NCBI GenBank assembly: GCA_027592195.1
Contig: JAQCKU010000002.1
Location: 1-49,615, forward strand
Source: Actinomycetota bacterium
Lineage (GTDB): Bacteria; Actinomycetota; Actinomycetes; Nanopelagicales; Nanopelagicaceae
Length of the DNA: 49,615 bases
Direction: 5' to 3'
The translations under genes and the position numbers were made by a program. Below the pieces are notes generated by a model. The model was not told the origin of the DNA, made no database searches, and was given only the letters and a program-made list of their open reading frames with translations. Below, in pieces: positions 28,190-38,997 of the stretch. Within the stretch, counting starts at the first letter, position 1, and the number at the start of each line of letters is the position of its first letter.

Positions 28190-29869
28190 GTGAGCATAGA
28201 GACGGAATTGGCCGAGGCGATAGTAGGCGCTCTCTGCCGGGCTCAAGCAAGTCAGAGCCTGCCTCAGATATCACCCGAGCTAACCGGCATCGATGAGATT
28301 CCACTCGAGAGGCCAAAAAATCGAGACCATGGCGATTTTGCTTCCTCGATAGCCCTCGCCCTCGCTAAGAAAATGGGGATTAAACCTCAAGATGTAGCAA
28401 CAGCTCTTGCTGATCAGCTCAAATCGCATCCTTTGATTTCTAAAATTGAAATTGCAGGTCCTGGATTTATTAACTTCACGCTAAATAGCGCTAGTCATGG
28501 TGAAATTATCTCTGAGATTTTAATTCAAGGAAAAAAATTTGGTGAAGTGAAAGATCTTTTAGGTAAAAAAATTAACCTGGAATTTATCTCGGCTAATCCG
28601 ACCGGCCCAATACATCTAGGCCATACCAGATGGGCTGCTGTAGGAGATGCGCTAGCGCGGACTCTCATCGCAGCGGGAGCTGAGGTAACACGCGAATTTT
28701 ATATTAATGATCGCGGCGTGCAGATGGATCTCTTTGGCCAATCACTTCGAGCTAGCGCTATTGGGATTGCACGCCCAGAAAATGGTTATCAAGGTGGATA
28801 TATTGATGATCTTGCTCAAGTTATTGTTAGTGAGCACCCTGATTATTGCCAACTTCCAGAGGAAGAATCCTTAATCGCTTTCAGAGAAGCTGGTTATAAA
28901 CTTCAGTTGAAAGAGCAGCAAGAGGTAATTAAAAATTTTAGAACGGTAATTGATCTCTGGTTTTCTGAACGCGAGCTCCATAAAGGTGAATCAGTATTAG
29001 ATGAGACGCTACAAGAGTTAGAGAAACAAGGACATGTATACGAGTTAGATGGAGCGCTCTGGTTACGGACAACAACTTTTGGCGATGATAAAGATCGAGT
29101 TTTGAGAAAATCATCTGGTGAATACACATATTTTGCAAGCGATACCGCTTATTATCTAAATAAACGAGGTCGTGGATTTGAAATAGCAATTTATATGTTG
29201 GGGGCAGATCATCACGGCTATGTGGGACGATTAAAAGCAACTGCTGCTTGTGCAGGAGATGATCCTCAATACAACATCGAAATTTTAATCGGCCAGTTGG
29301 TCAAAATTATTGAGAATGGCGAAGAGGTAAAACTCTCAAAGCGAGCTGGAACCATTGTCACCTTAGAAGATCTTGTTGAGAAAGTTGGAGTGGATGCAGC
29401 GAGATATACCTTAATCCGCTATCCAGTAGAGACGCCAATGATTTTAGATGTGGATCTTTTAAAGAAACATACCAATGAGAACCCGGTCTATTATGTTCAA
29501 TATGCCCATGCAAGAATCTGTGCAGTTCTCAGAAATGCGGCAGATTTCGGAATCGAATTTGGCCCCAATAATTTTGATCCCACTCTCTTAAGTGATGAGC
29601 GTGAACGAGAGCTCATCGGCGCGCTCTCGCAATTTCCAACGGTTATTGCCGATGCTGCCTCACTTCGCAGCCCCCATAGAATTGCTAGATATATCGAAGA
29701 ACTTGCCGGCATCTATCACCGTTTCTACTCTGAGTGCCGGGTCCTGCCTATGGGAGATGAATCAGCCACTTTGCTCCACTCCAGTAGAGCAACTCTCTCA
29801 GATGCCACTCGTCAGGTAATCTTTAATGCGCTTGATCTCCTTGGAGTCAGCGCTCCAGAGAGGATGTGA
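28190..29869 (+). CDS. argS: Arginyl-tRNA synthetase
   Basis: SANPTGPIHLGHTRWAAVGDALAR (HIGH-like), KLSKRAG (KMSKS-like), C-terminal anticodon-binding domain. Confidence 0.96.
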   Translation: MSIETELAEAIVGALCRAQASQSLPQISPELTGIDEIPLERPKNRDHGDFASSIALALAKKMGIKPQDVATALADQLKSHPLISKIEIAGPGFINFTLNSASHGEIISEILIQGKKFGEVKDLLGKKINLEFISANPTGPIHLGHTRWAAVGDALARTLIAAGAEVTREFYINDRGVQMDLFGQSLRASAIGIARPENGYQGGYIDDLAQVIVSEHPDYCQLPEEESLIAFREAGYKLQLKEQQEVIKNFRTVIDLWFSERELHKGESVLDETLQELEKQGHVYELDGALWLRTTTFGDDKDRVLRKSSGEYTYFASDTAYYLNKRGRGFEIAIYMLGADHHGYVGRLKATAACAGDDPQYNIEILIGQLVKIIENGEEVKLSKRAGTIVTLEDLVEKVGVDAARYTLIRYPVETPMILDVDLLKKHTNENPVYYVQYAHARICAVLRNAADFGIEFGPNNFDPTLLSDERERELIGALSQFPTVIADAASLRSPHRIARYIEELAGIYHRFYSECRVLPMGDESATLLHSSRATLSDATRQVIFNALDLLGVSAPERM

Positions 29870-29876
29870 TTTTTCT

Positions 29877-31214
29877 ATGAGCCAACCTGAGGTTATCGAT
29901 CCCAAAATTCTCTCGGCTAACGCATCCTTTCAAAGTGGAGAATTTTATATTGCTGGTTTATCTGCATCTGCTCTCGCTGAAGAATTTGGAACGCCTGCTT
30001 TTATTATTGATGAAGACGATTTCAGGTCTCGAGCGCTTAACTTTAAAAATGCTTTAGAAGGAGCATTTGGTGAGAGAAGTGGCAAATGTTATTACGCAGG
30101 CAAAGCATTTCTTTCAATTGAGATAGCTCGTTGGATTGCAGAGCTAGGTTTAAGTTTAGATGTTTGCACTGAAGGTGAACTTGCAGTAGCTCTTGCAGCA
30201 CAATTTCCACCAGATCGAATGGAGTTTCATGGAAATAATAAATCAGCTTCAGAGATAAAAAGAGCAATTGAAATTGGAATGGGACGAATCGTTGCAGATA
30301 GTGAAATTGAACTACAGCGAATTAATCAAATAGCAGGAGAGCTTGGCCGGAAACAAGAAATTTTAATTCGTTTAACTCCAGGAGTGGAGGCACATACTCA
30401 TGAATATATCTCTACTGCACATGAAGATGTGAAGTTCGGATTTTCTATTGCATCTGGATCTGCAATGGCTGCGCTAAAAATGGCGAGCGAGCTAGGAAAT
30501 CTCATCTTGATGGGAATTCACTTTCATATTGGTTCTCAGATCTCATCGACAGAAGGTTTTGATCTGGCCATTAGACGAGCCTTTCAACTTCTTTCTGACT
30601 TTAGATCCGATTCAGGGATCACGCTCACTGAATTTGATATTGGTGGTGGCTACTCCATCTCCTACATTGAGCAAGATGATCCAACCAATCCGCGAGAGAT
30701 CATGGATCATTTAGCCAAAACAGTAAAAAAAGAGTCAGAAAACTTTCAATTTCCTCATCCTGAAATTTCGGTTGAACCTGGAAGGGCAATCGCTGGCCCA
30801 TCTACTGCAACGCTCTATGAAGTTGGAACTGTGAAAGAGGTAATTTTGGAGAGTGGCTCTCGTAACTACATCTCAGTTGATGGTGGGATGAGCGATAACA
30901 TCCGAACATCTCTCTACGATGCCAAATATTCGGTTGCCTTAGCTAATCGAATCTCTAAGGCTCCTAAAATTGCATCTCGAGTAGTTGGTAAGCATTGTGA
31001 AAGCGGAGATATCATCGTGAAAGATGTAGACCTACCGAGCGATATCGCCGTCGGCGACCTTTTAGTCACTCCAGCGACCGGTGCTTACGGCCGAAGCATG
31101 GCAAGCAACTACAATCATCTTCCTAGAGCTCCTGTCGTAGCGGTACGAGATGGAAAGGCTCGCCTGATCGTTAGACGAGAAACTTTTGAGGATCTTCTGG
31201 GGCTCGATCTTTAA
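29877..31214 (+). CDS. lysA: Diaminopimelate decarboxylase (ORF opens at 29826; ATG 29877 preferred)
   Basis: YYAGKAFLSIEIARW PLP-Lys, GIHFHIGSQI, EPGRAIAGPS, HCESGDII. Confidence 0.94.
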   Translation: MSQPEVIDPKILSANASFQSGEFYIAGLSASALAEEFGTPAFIIDEDDFRSRALNFKNALEGAFGERSGKCYYAGKAFLSIEIARWIAELGLSLDVCTEGELAVALAAQFPPDRMEFHGNNKSASEIKRAIEIGMGRIVADSEIELQRINQIAGELGRKQEILIRLTPGVEAHTHEYISTAHEDVKFGFSIASGSAMAALKMASELGNLILMGIHFHIGSQISSTEGFDLAIRRAFQLLSDFRSDSGITLTEFDIGGGYSISYIEQDDPTNPREIMDHLAKTVKKESENFQFPHPEISVEPGRAIAGPSTATLYEVGTVKEVILESGSRNYISVDGGMSDNIRTSLYDAKYSVALANRISKAPKIASRVVGKHCESGDIIVKDVDLPSDIAVGDLLVTPATGAYGRSMASNYNHLPRAPVVAVRDGKARLIVRRETFEDLLGLDL

Positions 31215-31291
31215 ATCGTGAAGATTTAATTAAGAGCTAACCATTATCTGTGAAAAATAAGTGAGAGATCAGTTAGAGCCGAAAGGAAGAT

Positions 31292-32608
31292 ATGAGTAAC
31301 TCATCTGTAAAAGATCAATCAAAAAACTCTATCAAAATCGGTCTCCTTGGTCTTGGAAATGTTGGAGTTGAGGTAGCAAGAATTCTGGAAGAGGAGAGCT
31401 CCGATCTCTCAGTGCGCTCAGGCGCCCCGCTTGAGATTGTTAAAGTCGGAGTTAGAGATGGATCAAAGCCTCGCCCACAATTTTCCAAAAATCTTATAAC
31501 TCAAGATCTTCAATCCATTGTTACTGATCCAGAAATTTCGATAGTCATTGAAGTAATGGGTGGCATAGAGCCTGCACGCACGCTGATTTTAACTGCTTTA
31601 GCAAATAAGAAATCTGTAGTTACAGCTAATAAAGCTCTCCTTGCAAAACATGGAAGTGAGCTTTATCAGGCTGCCCATGAAAATGGCGTAGATCTTTACT
31701 ATGAAGCAGCTGTCGCAGGTGCAATACCAATCCTGCGGCCGTTACGTGAATCAATTGTTGGAGATCATGTGACTCGCATTATGGGAATTGTTAATGGTAC
31801 GACAAATTACATTCTGACAAAGATGGATGAAGAGGGTGCTGATTATCACCAAGTATTAAAAGAGGCGCAGAAACTTGGTTTTGCAGAAGCCGATCCAAGC
31901 GCTGATGTGGAGGGCGAAGATGCTGCTGCCAAACTTGCGATACTGGCTTCTCTAGCATTTCATAGTGAGGTTCGAGGCGAAGATGTTTTCTGTCAAGGAA
32001 TTTCACATTTAACATCTCACGATATCGATATCGCAAAAGCGATTGGCCATGTTATTAAATTACTTGCGATAGCAGAGCGAGGCGATGATGGGCAGATCTC
32101 AGTTCGAGTACACCCTGCCTTAATTCCACGGAGTCATCCGTTAGCTTCAGTTCGAAATTCTTTTAATGCGGTATTTGTTGAAGCAAAATCTGCGGGCGAG
32201 ATGATGTTTTATGGTCGAGGCGCAGGTGGAGAGCCAACGGCGAGTGCAGTTCTTGGAGATCTCGTTGCTATCGCCCGCCATATCTCCTTTGGCGGATTAG
32301 GCAGTCGTGAGAGCGGTTATGCCAATCTTGCGATCGCTCCGATCGGCACAGTATTCACTCGTTATTTAATCAGACTTGATGTTGCAGATCGCCCAGGTGT
32401 TTTAGCGACAGTGGCAAACACCTTTGCCAACCATAAGGTCTCTATTCAGACGGTAAGACAATCTGGGCGTGGCGAAGATGCAGAGCTAGTTGTTATGACT
32501 CATGCTGCAACCGATAGAGATCTCTCAGCAACTGTGGCAAGTCTTTCAGAGTTAGAGATTGTTAAAAAAGTTGAGAGCGTCCTTCGAGTTGAAGGAGTGG
32601 AGAGTTAA
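31292..32608 (+). CDS. hom: Homoserine dehydrogenase with C-terminal ACT domain
   Basis: IGLLGLGNVGVEVARIL, VVTANKALLAKHG, YYEAAVAGAIPILRPLRES; ACT LDVADRPGVLATVANTFANHKVSIQTV. Confidence 0.95.
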   Translation: MSNSSVKDQSKNSIKIGLLGLGNVGVEVARILEEESSDLSVRSGAPLEIVKVGVRDGSKPRPQFSKNLITQDLQSIVTDPEISIVIEVMGGIEPARTLILTALANKKSVVTANKALLAKHGSELYQAAHENGVDLYYEAAVAGAIPILRPLRESIVGDHVTRIMGIVNGTTNYILTKMDEEGADYHQVLKEAQKLGFAEADPSADVEGEDAAAKLAILASLAFHSEVRGEDVFCQGISHLTSHDIDIAKAIGHVIKLLAIAERGDDGQISVRVHPALIPRSHPLASVRNSFNAVFVEAKSAGEMMFYGRGAGGEPTASAVLGDLVAIARHISFGGLGSRESGYANLAIAPIGTVFTRYLIRLDVADRPGVLATVANTFANHKVSIQTVRQSGRGEDAELVVMTHAATDRDLSATVASLSELEIVKKVESVLRVEGVES

Positions 32609-33796
32609 ATGAGTTTTCTCTCTAACTTTTTTGCAAAACCCTCTGGTGCGCATCAATGGCGAGGTGTGATTGAAGAGTATCGGGACCGCCTCCCAGTTAC
32701 AGATAAAACCCCGATAGTTTCACTCTGCGAAGGTGGAACACCTCTGATCTATGGCTGCTATCTCTCTGAGCTGCTTGATGGAGAGGTCTGGTTGAAATTT
32801 GAAGGCGCCAATCCCACCGGTTCATTTAAAGATCGTGGAATGACTATGGCAATTTCGAAAGCTGCCGAAGCTGGAGCAAAAGCCGTCATCTGTGCATCAA
32901 CAGGAAACACCAGCGCATCGGCAGCTGCCTATGCAGCAAAAGCGGGGATGCGCCCCGTTGTTCTTGTCCCTGAAGGAAAAATTGCGCTAGGTAAACTTGC
33001 ACAAGCCATTGCTCATGGCGCTCAACTGCTACAAGTCGATGGAAATTTCGATGACTGTTTAAGAATTGCACGTGAGCTATCGGAGAGCTATCCGGTTGCG
33101 CTGGTGAATTCAGTTAACCCATATCGAATCGATGGTCAGAAAACAGCTGCCTTTGAGGTTGTTGATGCACTTGGTTTTGCACCAGATATACATGCTCTTC
33201 CGGTGGGAAATGCTGGAAATATAACTGCCTATTGGGTGGGATATAACGAGTATCGAAAAGATGGGTTGGCAAAGACTCTTCCGGCCATGTGGGGATTTCA
33301 GGCTGCAGGCTCTGCTCCTATTGTTAAAGGAAGAGTTATTACAAAGCCTGAAACAATTGCAACAGCAATTCGAATTGGAAATCCAGCTTCTTGGTCTCAA
33401 GCCCTCGCTGCTCGTGATCAATCTGGTGGAGTGATTGACTCAGTGACTGATAAAGAAATCCTTGCCGCTTATCGATTGGTCGCTGCAAAAGAAGGTGTTT
33501 TTGTGGAGCCATCAAGCGCTGCGGGAATTGCAGGACTCATCAAATTAAAGCGGCAAGGAAAGCTTGCATCGGGAAAGAAAATTGTTATAACAGTGACAGG
33601 TAATGGCTTAAAAGATGTTCAATGGGTCTTAGATGGCGCCTCGTCCTCGAAGATAATCCCACCAGCAATCCGAGCAACCCTTCACGATGCGGCAGAGGCA
33701 ATTGGGTTAGAGCCACTTTCTAAGAAGGCTAAAAAAGTTGCTACCAGATCAAAGAGTAAGAAGAGCGTTGCCAAGAAAAAGAGTCGAGGAAAATAA
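32609..33796 (+). CDS. thrC: Threonine synthase with Lys-rich C-terminal extension
   Basis: [20 protein letters not shown]-Lys, [14 protein letters not shown]; tail [25 protein letters not shown]. Confidence 0.94.
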   Translation: MSFLSNFFAKPSGAHQWRGVIEEYRDRLPVTDKTPIVSLCEGGTPLIYGCYLSELLDGEVWLKFEGANPTGSFKDRGMTMAISKAAEAGAKAVICASTGNTSASAAAYAAKAGMRPVVLVPEGKIALGKLAQAIAHGAQLLQVDGNFDDCLRIARELSESYPVALVNSVNPYRIDGQKTAAFEVVDALGFAPDIHALPVGNAGNITAYWVGYNEYRKDGLAKTLPAMWGFQAAGSAPIVKGRVITKPETIATAIRIGNPASWSQALAARDQSGGVIDSVTDKEILAAYRLVAAKEGVFVEPSSAAGIAGLIKLKRQGKLASGKKIVITVTGNGLKDVQWVLDGASSSKIIPPAIRATLHDAAEAIGLEPLSKKAKKVATRSKSKKSVAKKKSRGK

Positions 33797-34746
33797 TGGC
33801 ACGAGCTAAGCATCGACAACGGGTCACCTTTAAAGCAACTCCACAACAGGTAAAAGTTCCTGCTAGCGTTGCAAATATTGGTCCTGGCTTTGATAGTTTG
33901 GCGCTCGCTTTAGATCTTCGAGATGTTTATGTTGCTCAGATCCTTGATGATGAAGTTTTTGATATTGATGTGACTGGTGAAGGCGCCGATGATGTGGCTC
34001 GAGATAAGAAAAATTTAGTTATAAAGGCGATGTATCAAGGCTTTGAATATTTTGGCGGCAAACCTGCCGGGATAGCGCTCCGCCAACTTAATGAAATCCC
34101 TCATGGCCGAGGCTTTGGATCTTCTGCAGCAGCAATTGTTGGAGGGCTAGCTCTAGCGAGATCCTTGGTTCTCAATGGCAATCAATTGATGGATGATCAC
34201 GATCTTCTTGCATTAGCTACAGATATAGAGGGGCACCCTGATAATGTCGCAGCAGCAATTTTTGGCGGCGCAACAATTTCATGGGTTGAACTTCGGATGG
34301 CGGTAGCAACTGGTACAGCAGTTAATTTCCCTGTTGCAAAAGAGATCTCTGCCTTAGTCTTAATTCCAGAGCAGATGCTCTCCACTTCAAAGGCGCGAAA
34401 AGTTCTTCCAGAAAATATTTCTTTTGCTGATGCAGCATTTAATATCTCCCGTTCTTCACTCTTAGTCCATGCGCTCAAAGAGCGTCCCGACCTCCTCTTT
34501 CCAGCAACCGAAGATAAATTGCATCAAAATCACCGACGTGAATTTATGCCTGCCTCGATGGCGCTTGTAGATAAATTAAGAGGGGCAGGGGTAGCAGCGA
34601 CTATCTCAGGTGCCGGGCCAACAGTTCTCGTTCTTCATACTGGCGACTCACATGAAAGAGAAGAGATCATCAAGGCAGCGGGGACGCAGTTTTCACCACG
34701 AGATATTGAGATTGCAACGACAGGGGTGGAGAGCTCTTCGATTTAG
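33796..34746 (+). CDS. thrB: Homoserine kinase (GHMP)
   Basis: VPASVANIGPGFDSLALAL; IPHGRGFGSSAAAIVGGLALA; overlaps thrC stop by 1 nt. Confidence 0.95.
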   Translation: MARAKHRQRVTFKATPQQVKVPASVANIGPGFDSLALALDLRDVYVAQILDDEVFDIDVTGEGADDVARDKKNLVIKAMYQGFEYFGGKPAGIALRQLNEIPHGRGFGSSAAAIVGGLALARSLVLNGNQLMDDHDLLALATDIEGHPDNVAAAIFGGATISWVELRMAVATGTAVNFPVAKEISALVLIPEQMLSTSKARKVLPENISFADAAFNISRSSLLVHALKERPDLLFPATEDKLHQNHRREFMPASMALVDKLRGAGVAATISGAGPTVLVLHTGDSHEREEIIKAAGTQFSPRDIEIATTGVESSSI

Positions 34747-34934
34747 CTTTAACTCACTTCTTTTCCTGGCAAGAGCTGCGTTTTTCATCCAGTTTTAAGA
34801 AGAGCCTATCTTCGTGCTAAGGTTTAGCCATCTGGTCGGGGATCTCCCAGTTACACGATAGCCAGGTTTACAAACCAAAATCACCCCAGATACTTTAAAA
34901 AGTCCCAGAGGAAACTCCTTGTAAAGGTAGCTGC

Positions 34935-34964
34935 ATGGCTACAGAAATGACTACAGATACATGA
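34935..34964 (+). other. Putative 9-codon Thr-rich leader ORF (MATEMTTDT) overlapping the rho start
   Basis: ATG 34935 follows AAAGG; its TGA (34962-34964) overlaps rho ATG (34961-34963) as ATGA. Confidence 0.45.
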
Positions 34965-36601
34965 GCGAAACCGCTACCAAATCTAAAAAAGATATTACTG
35001 ACCTTTCTTCCATGGCTGTCACGCAGTTACGTAAAACTGCCGTTTCCTTAGGAATTGATGGTGCAATTGATATGAAAAAACCAGAATTAGTTACCGCGAT
35101 TGAAGGGCTTCAAGCAGCCAATCGTGAAGCATCTCGAATTGAACGCGAAGAGCGACGAGCAGAGCGACAAGCTAAGCGAAATGAAAAAGCTGCCAAGAAG
35201 AATTCTAAAGATGCAGATGAAGAGATGAATGAAGACTTGGATGGCGACGATGATTCAGATGAGGGCGAAGATAGATCGGATTCTGGATCGCGCTCTGGCT
35301 CACATTCACCATCGCAGAGTGAGAATAATGGCGAGCGCGATAATCGCGGAGATAGAGGCGATCGCAATGGACGTGGCGGAAGATTTGATCGCCGTGATCG
35401 ATCGCGCCGAGATCGTGGTGGTCGAGATCGTGAAATCGTATTAAATGATGATGATGTTCTCCTACCCGTTAGCGGACTTCTTGATATCTTGGAAAGTTAT
35501 GCCTTCCTAAGAACTGGTGGATACCTACCCGGTCCGCAAGATGTCTATCTCTCGCTACAGCAAGTTAGACGTTATGGTCTCCGTAAAGGCGATGTGGTAG
35601 CTGGTAGCGTCCGTGAGCCAAAAGAAGGCGAGCGACGTGAAAAATTTAATGCGCTCGTTAAGATCGAAACTGTTAACGGGATGGATCCAGAGAGCGCTCG
35701 AGATCGAGTTGAATTCTCCAAACTCGTTCCACTTTATCCGCAAGATCGATTAAGGCTAGAGACAGAACCCAATATTTTGACCACTCGTGTTATCGATTTA
35801 ATTGCACCCATTGGTAAAGGACAACGAGGACTTATCGTTTCACCTCCAAAGGCTGGAAAGACCATGGTTCTTCAATCCATTGCCAATGCGATTACAGAGA
35901 ATAATCCAGAGTGCCACCTCATGGTCGTTCTTGTTGATGAACGTCCTGAAGAAGTGACCGATATGCAGCGATCAGTTAAAGGTGAAGTTATCGCCTCAAC
36001 ATTTGATCGACCTGCAGATGATCACACCACGGTTGCAGAGCTTGCAATTGAGCGAGCCAAGCGTTTAGTTGAGCTAGGCCATGATGTAGTTGTACTTCTT
36101 GATTCCATTACCCGTTTAGGCCGCGCCTATAACATTGCAGCACCTGCATCTGGTCGAATTCTTTCAGGTGGCGTTGATTCTGCAGCGCTCTATCCGCCAA
36201 AGAAATTCTTTGGAGCTGCTCGAAATATTGAAGATGGTGGATCACTTACGATTTTGGCGACAGCCTTAGTTGAAACTGGATCAAAGATGGATGAAGTTAT
36301 CTTTGAGGAGTTTAAAGGCACTGGAAATATGGAACTCAAACTAGATCGAAGATTTGCCGATAAGCGGATCTTCCCAGCCGTTGATGTTGATGCATCAGGT
36401 ACGCGAAAAGAAGAGATTTTGATGGGGCCAGAAGAGCTCAATATCGTATGGAAGTTACGGAGAGTTCTTCATGCCCTTGATTCTCAACAAGCCCTAGAGC
36501 TTCTCTTGGAGAAGATGAAGGGAACCAAGTCCAACGTTGAATTCTTGATGCAAATTCAGAAGACAACAGTGGGGCCAAGCGCTGAAGATCAGGTGAAGTA
36601 A
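34961..36601 (+). CDS. rho: Transcription termination factor Rho with actinobacterial N-terminal acidic/Arg-Gly-rich insertion
   Basis: [13 protein letters not shown]-loop, [14 protein letters not shown]; insertion [23 protein letters not shown]...[26 protein letters not shown]. Confidence 0.97.
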   Translation: MSETATKSKKDITDLSSMAVTQLRKTAVSLGIDGAIDMKKPELVTAIEGLQAANREASRIEREERRAERQAKRNEKAAKKNSKDADEEMNEDLDGDDDSDEGEDRSDSGSRSGSHSPSQSENNGERDNRGDRGDRNGRGGRFDRRDRSRRDRGGRDREIVLNDDDVLLPVSGLLDILESYAFLRTGGYLPGPQDVYLSLQQVRRYGLRKGDVVAGSVREPKEGERREKFNALVKIETVNGMDPESARDRVEFSKLVPLYPQDRLRLETEPNILTTRVIDLIAPIGKGQRGLIVSPPKAGKTMVLQSIANAITENNPECHLMVVLVDERPEEVTDMQRSVKGEVIASTFDRPADDHTTVAELAIERAKRLVELGHDVVVLLDSITRLGRAYNIAAPASGRILSGGVDSAALYPPKKFFGAARNIEDGGSLTILATALVETGSKMDEVIFEEFKGTGNMELKLDRRFADKRIFPAVDVDASGTRKEEILMGPEELNIVWKLRRVLHALDSQQALELLLEKMKGTKSNVEFLMQIQKTTVGPSAEDQVK

Positions 36602-36775
36602 AGCGAGATCTCAAGGCAAATTTTCGTCATATCGAGCTATAAAGCGATCGGGATTTTCAAATCTCTGCTCACTTGGTTAATCTAGGCAGCAGATGAGATG
36701 ATTTAGCGCTGGTTCACCGATCTGCTTTCACTATGTCACATATTGGACCCAGCACGAGAGAAGAGAAGAAGAGAA

Positions 36776-37012
36776 ATGAAAAAAGAAGTTCATCCAAATT
36801 ATGTTTCAACCACAGTTACCTGTGGATGTGGCGAGGTCTTTACTACTCGTTCAACCGTTGAAGCCGGTTCACTCTTTGTGGAAGTTTGTTCTGCATGCCA
36901 TCCTTTCTACACAGGTAAGCAGAGAATTCTCGATACCGGTGGCCGCGTTGCCCGATATGAAGAGCGCTTAAAGAAGAGCGTTGCAAAGGGCGCGAAAAAA
37001 CCTTCTAAATAA
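36776..37012 (+). CDS. rpmE: 50S ribosomal protein L31 (ORF opens at 36743)
   Basis: MKKEVHPNYVSTTVTCGCGEVFTTRST...EVCSACHPFYTGKQRI; four Zn-ligand Cys; Lys-rich tail KKSVAKGAKKPSK. Confidence 0.95.
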   Translation: MKKEVHPNYVSTTVTCGCGEVFTTRSTVEAGSLFVEVCSACHPFYTGKQRILDTGGRVARYEERLKKSVAKGAKKPSK

Positions 37013-37044
37013 CCCAAGCCCCTTACTGATTCTGGCCAGAAATT

Positions 37045-38127
37045 ATGAGTAATCGATTCGCTGCCATGCCTGAGATATTGGCAGAGTACGAACAACTAGA
37101 GAGAGAGATGGCTGATCCATCGATCCATAGCGATCAAGGTAAAGCCCGTCAGTTGGGAAAGAGATATGCTCATCTTGGTCCAGTTATTGCTGGCTATAAG
37201 GCCTGGAAATTAGCTGAGGAAGATTATCTTGCAGCGAAAGATTTAGCAGAACTTGATCCAGAATTTGCTGCAGAGCTGCCTAAGCTTGAAGAGAAATTAA
37301 ACCAGGCAAGCACCATTCTTGAAGAACTTCTCTTGCCGAGAGATCCTAATGATGATCGTGATGTTATTTTAGAGATCAAGGCTGGGGCAGGAGGAGATGA
37401 ATCTGCTTTATTTGCCGGAGATCTTCTCCGTATGTACCTGCGTTATGCAGAGCGTCAAGGTTGGAAGACAGAGATCATTGATACAACAGAGAGTGATCTT
37501 GGTGGATATAAAGATATCTCGGTTGCCATTAAATCTCGTGGAATTCCTGAAGCAGGACAAGGCCCGTTTGCAAAATTAAAATTTGAAGGTGGAGTTCACC
37601 GCGTTCAGCGAGTTCCTGAAACAGAGAGCCAAGGTCGAATCCATACCTCGGCAGCAGGAGTTCTTGTCCTTGCAGAGGCAGAAGAGATCGAAGTTGAAAT
37701 TAATATGAATGATCTCCGTATCGATGTTTATAGATCATCAGGTCCTGGCGGACAGAGCGTAAATACAACAGATTCTGCTGTCCGTATTACCCATATTCCT
37801 ACTGGGATTGTTGTCTCGTGCCAGAATGAAAAGAGCCAGCTACAAAATAAAGATTCAGCGCTACGAATTTTACGGGCGCGGTTATTGGCTGCCGCTCAAG
37901 AAGAGGCAGATCGAATCGCCTCTGCAACGAGAAAATCTCAGGTAAGAACGGTAGATCGAAGCGAGCGAATCCGTACCTATAACTATCCAGAAAATCGAAT
38001 TAGCGATCACCGAGTAAATTTTAAAGCTAATAATCTTGAAGCAGTTCTCGATGGACAACTTGATGATGTGATTGGTGCGCTCCTTGATGCTGATAAATCT
38101 GAAAAACTCTCCGCTGCAAGTGCATGA
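37045..38127 (+). CDS. prfA: Peptide chain release factor 1
   Basis: PET tripeptide ([16 protein letters not shown]), [20 protein letters not shown]. Confidence 0.97.
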   Translation: MSNRFAAMPEILAEYEQLEREMADPSIHSDQGKARQLGKRYAHLGPVIAGYKAWKLAEEDYLAAKDLAELDPEFAAELPKLEEKLNQASTILEELLLPRDPNDDRDVILEIKAGAGGDESALFAGDLLRMYLRYAERQGWKTEIIDTTESDLGGYKDISVAIKSRGIPEAGQGPFAKLKFEGGVHRVQRVPETESQGRIHTSAAGVLVLAEAEEIEVEINMNDLRIDVYRSSGPGGQSVNTTDSAVRITHIPTGIVVSCQNEKSQLQNKDSALRILRARLLAAAQEEADRIASATRKSQVRTVDRSERIRTYNYPENRISDHRVNFKANNLEAVLDGQLDDVIGALLDADKSEKLSAASA

Positions 38128-38969
38128 GTTTAAAAAGTATTCTCCAACGCGGTAGAGAAAAACTCGCCGCTGCCAATATTTCTGCTGTTGATGGTGAACT
38201 TCTACTTGCCCACGTTCTCGGAATTGAACGGATGGAGCTGCATGCAAGAAATTTTGAATTATCTGAAGCTGATCTGATCGAGTGTGAAGATAGATTTGAT
38301 GATCTTCTACGAGAGCGTATCGCTGGTCTGCCAACTCAGTATTTAACTGGGCAGGGACCATTTCGCTATCTCACATTTGATGTTGGCCCAGGAGTTCTCA
38401 TTCCACGTCCAGAAAGTGAAGGGCTTGTTGATCTTGCCCTTAAAGAGATCACAACTTCTCAAAAAAAATTGAGCATCGTAGATTTAGGCGCAGGCTCAGG
38501 CGCCCTTGCAATCTCGCTCTGGAGTGAGGCGAGAAATGCTGGAAAAGAAGTATCGATAATCGCAGTAGAGAATTCACCAGAAGCGCTCGCCTGGTTGGAG
38601 CGAAATATCGCGCGCCATGAAGCGGATCTTCGGGTAGTTAAATCTGATGTGAGCACTGCTCTCGTTGGCGTTAAGTGCGATCTTGTTATCGCCAATCCTC
38701 CCTACATTCCACTCTCAACTCAACTTCCCAGTGAGTTGAGCCATGAACCTCAGTGCGCGCTCTTTGGGGGTGAATTGGGATATGAGAAAGTCTTAGAATT
38801 TATTGGCGCAGCAGCGCGGATATTAAAGAGCCAAGGGTTGCTCTATCTCGAGCATTTTGAAGATCAAGCTCAGATTCTTAGTGAGTATCTTGCTCAAGAC
38901 TTTAAAGATATTACCTCACATGATGACCTTAATGGTCGAAATCGATATATTTCAGCTACCCGCAGATGA
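38124..38969 (+). CDS. prmC: Release factor glutamine methyltransferase
   Basis: [13 protein letters not shown]-type motif, [23 protein letters not shown]. Confidence 0.95.
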   Translation: MSLKSILQRGREKLAAANISAVDGELLLAHVLGIERMELHARNFELSEADLIECEDRFDDLLRERIAGLPTQYLTGQGPFRYLTFDVGPGVLIPRPESEGLVDLALKEITTSQKKLSIVDLGAGSGALAISLWSEARNAGKEVSIIAVENSPEALAWLERNIARHEADLRVVKSDVSTALVGVKCDLVIANPPYIPLSTQLPSELSHEPQCALFGGELGYEKVLEFIGAAARILKSQGLLYLEHFEDQAQILSEYLAQDFKDITSHDDLNGRNRYISATRR

Positions 38970-38997
38970 TCAAGATTGGCAGTGATCTACCAAGACT

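Noticed and set aside
34732-34777. AGCTCTT-N32-AAGAGCT then gcgTTTTT after thrB as a terminator
   Set aside because: Arms are perfect but only 7 bp with a very long loop; left unannotated as too weak
37882-38361. 159-aa minus-strand ORF across the prfA-prmC junction
   Set aside because: Antisense to two strong core genes; no recognisable motif
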